A stretch of DNA of 64,000 nt from the NCBI RefSeq assembly GCF_000355765.4, contig NZ_CP021106.3:2079137-2143136 (forward strand). The letters run 5' to 3'. Positions 63,599-64,000 of this stretch are shown in pieces (the stretch's first letter is position 1; every line of letters starts with the position of its first letter). Below the pieces are notes generated by a model that saw only the letters and a program-made list of their open reading frames with translations, was not told the origin of the DNA and ran no database searches. The DNA is from Nitrosospira lacus. GTDB taxonomy: Bacteria > Pseudomonadota > Gammaproteobacteria > Burkholderiales > Nitrosomonadaceae. Both the position numbers and the translations under genes were made by a program.

Positions 63599-64000
63599 TT
63601 ATTCCTGAAGCGGCTGTTGCCGTTTGCCGGTACGGGGGACATATAGCGTGATCTCCACCCGGCGATTGCGTGCGCGATCCGCAGGCGTGTTATTCGAAAC
63701 GACAGGTTCGGCATCGGCACGGCCTTCCGCAGTCAAGCGGCTTGCCAAGGTTCCTTTTTCGATAAGAAAATGCATGACAGAACGGGCACGGTCTTGCGAA
63801 AGATGCCAATTGGAAGGGAATCGCAATGATCGTATCGGCTGATTATCGGTATGACCAGTGACTCTGACTTGCCCCGGCACGGCATTAAGCGCACTTGCGA
63901 TGCGTGCCAGAATTGGCAAAAAGTGCTCAGAAATTGTCGCGCTGCCTGGGGCGAACAACCCGTCGCCCCGAAGGGTAACTACACTACGTCCCTCTTCATC
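63599..64000 (-). CDS. tssL: T6SS TssL, C-terminal OmpA-like part (partial)
   Basis: The frame is open to the window edge; 133 residues are visible. LRGDGLFAPGSATISEHFLPIL, then VTGHTDNQPI and LSQDRARSVMHFL with RNRRVEITL are the OmpA/MotB peptidoglycan-binding domain found at the end of extended TssL proteins. The DotU part is outside the window. Adjacent to tssM in the same orientation, forming the membrane complex. Peptidoglycan binding anchors the complex in the wall. Confidence 0.85.
   Translation of the reverse strand, partial: DEEGRSVVTLRGDGLFAPGSATISEHFLPILARIASALNAVPGQVRVTGHTDNQPIRSLRFPSNWHLSQDRARSVMHFLIEKGTLASRLTAEGRADAEPVVSNNTPADRARNRRVEITLYVPRTGKRQQPLQE

Overview
The window looks like a betaproteobacterial chromosome, most likely an ammonia oxidiser of the Nitrosospira/Nitrosomonas group. 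That placement rests on gene content, codon style and the layout of the type VI secretion locus; no rRNA or other marker gene is present, so it is tentative. Two parts differ sharply: roughly 18.7 kb of integrated mobile DNA, then roughly 43 kb of type VI secretion system (T6SS) genes running off the right edge.

Mobile part. Positions 1-5.5 kb carry a compact, translationally coupled phage- or satellite-like set: a DUF3631 P-loop ATPase, small unknown proteins, one baseplate-hub-like gene, a coiled-coil protein and a secreted protein. A second element of about 13 kb lies between imperfect direct repeats at 5708-5797 and 18663-18754. The right repeat contains the 3' end of a tRNA-Phe gene. A large tyrosine recombinase starts directly inside the left repeat, as in islands that integrate at tRNA genes. 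Cargo: a nucleoside-deoxyribosyltransferase-like protein with an N-terminal zinc ribbon and an unknown neighbour, both followed by related 3' repeats; a serine recombinase; about 1 kb of non-coding DNA with iteron-like repeats and an attenuator-like pair of competing hairpins; small DNA-binding proteins; a second tyrosine recombinase coupled to a winged-helix regulator; one isolated phage internal-virion-like gene; two secreted paralogues; and an Mrr-like nuclease. Just outside the right repeat is a broken gltD fragment.

T6SS part. After a CotH-like secreted protein come tssA, tssB, tssC, two hcp genes, tagJ/impE, tssE, tssF, tssG and clpV on the plus strand. An accessory block follows: a HExxH metallopeptidase-like toxin with a periplasmic partner, an IS3 remnant, a GNAT acetyltransferase, a TPR-methyltransferase, a putative peptidoglycan-degrading effector with a membrane partner, vgrG, DUF6484, the DUF2169 adaptor, a ketosynthase-like protein lacking the catalytic Cys, and a DUF4150 (PAAR-like)-nuclease fusion with a DUF3396-like immunity candidate. 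A TIGR02270 HEAT-like gene and a zinc-ribbon gene close the block. A VapBC module with a nonsense mutation in vapB separates this from the regulatory and envelope block: a HAMP-containing Ser/Thr kinase, lipoproteins with LysM, polysaccharide-deacetylase and TPR domains, a second Ser/Thr kinase, a glycine-zipper lipoprotein, the FHA protein TagH and a PP2C phosphatase. On the minus strand, tagF, tssM and the OmpA-like end of tssL run off the window. tssJ, tssK and the DotU half of TssL are expected just beyond it.

How it fits together: TssB/C/E/F/G/A and Hcp/VgrG/PAAR form the contractile apparatus, ClpV recycles the sheath, TssL/M anchor it in the envelope, and the kinase/phosphatase/FHA/TagF set is the known post-translational switch. 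Three toxin-immunity-like pairs provide cargo.
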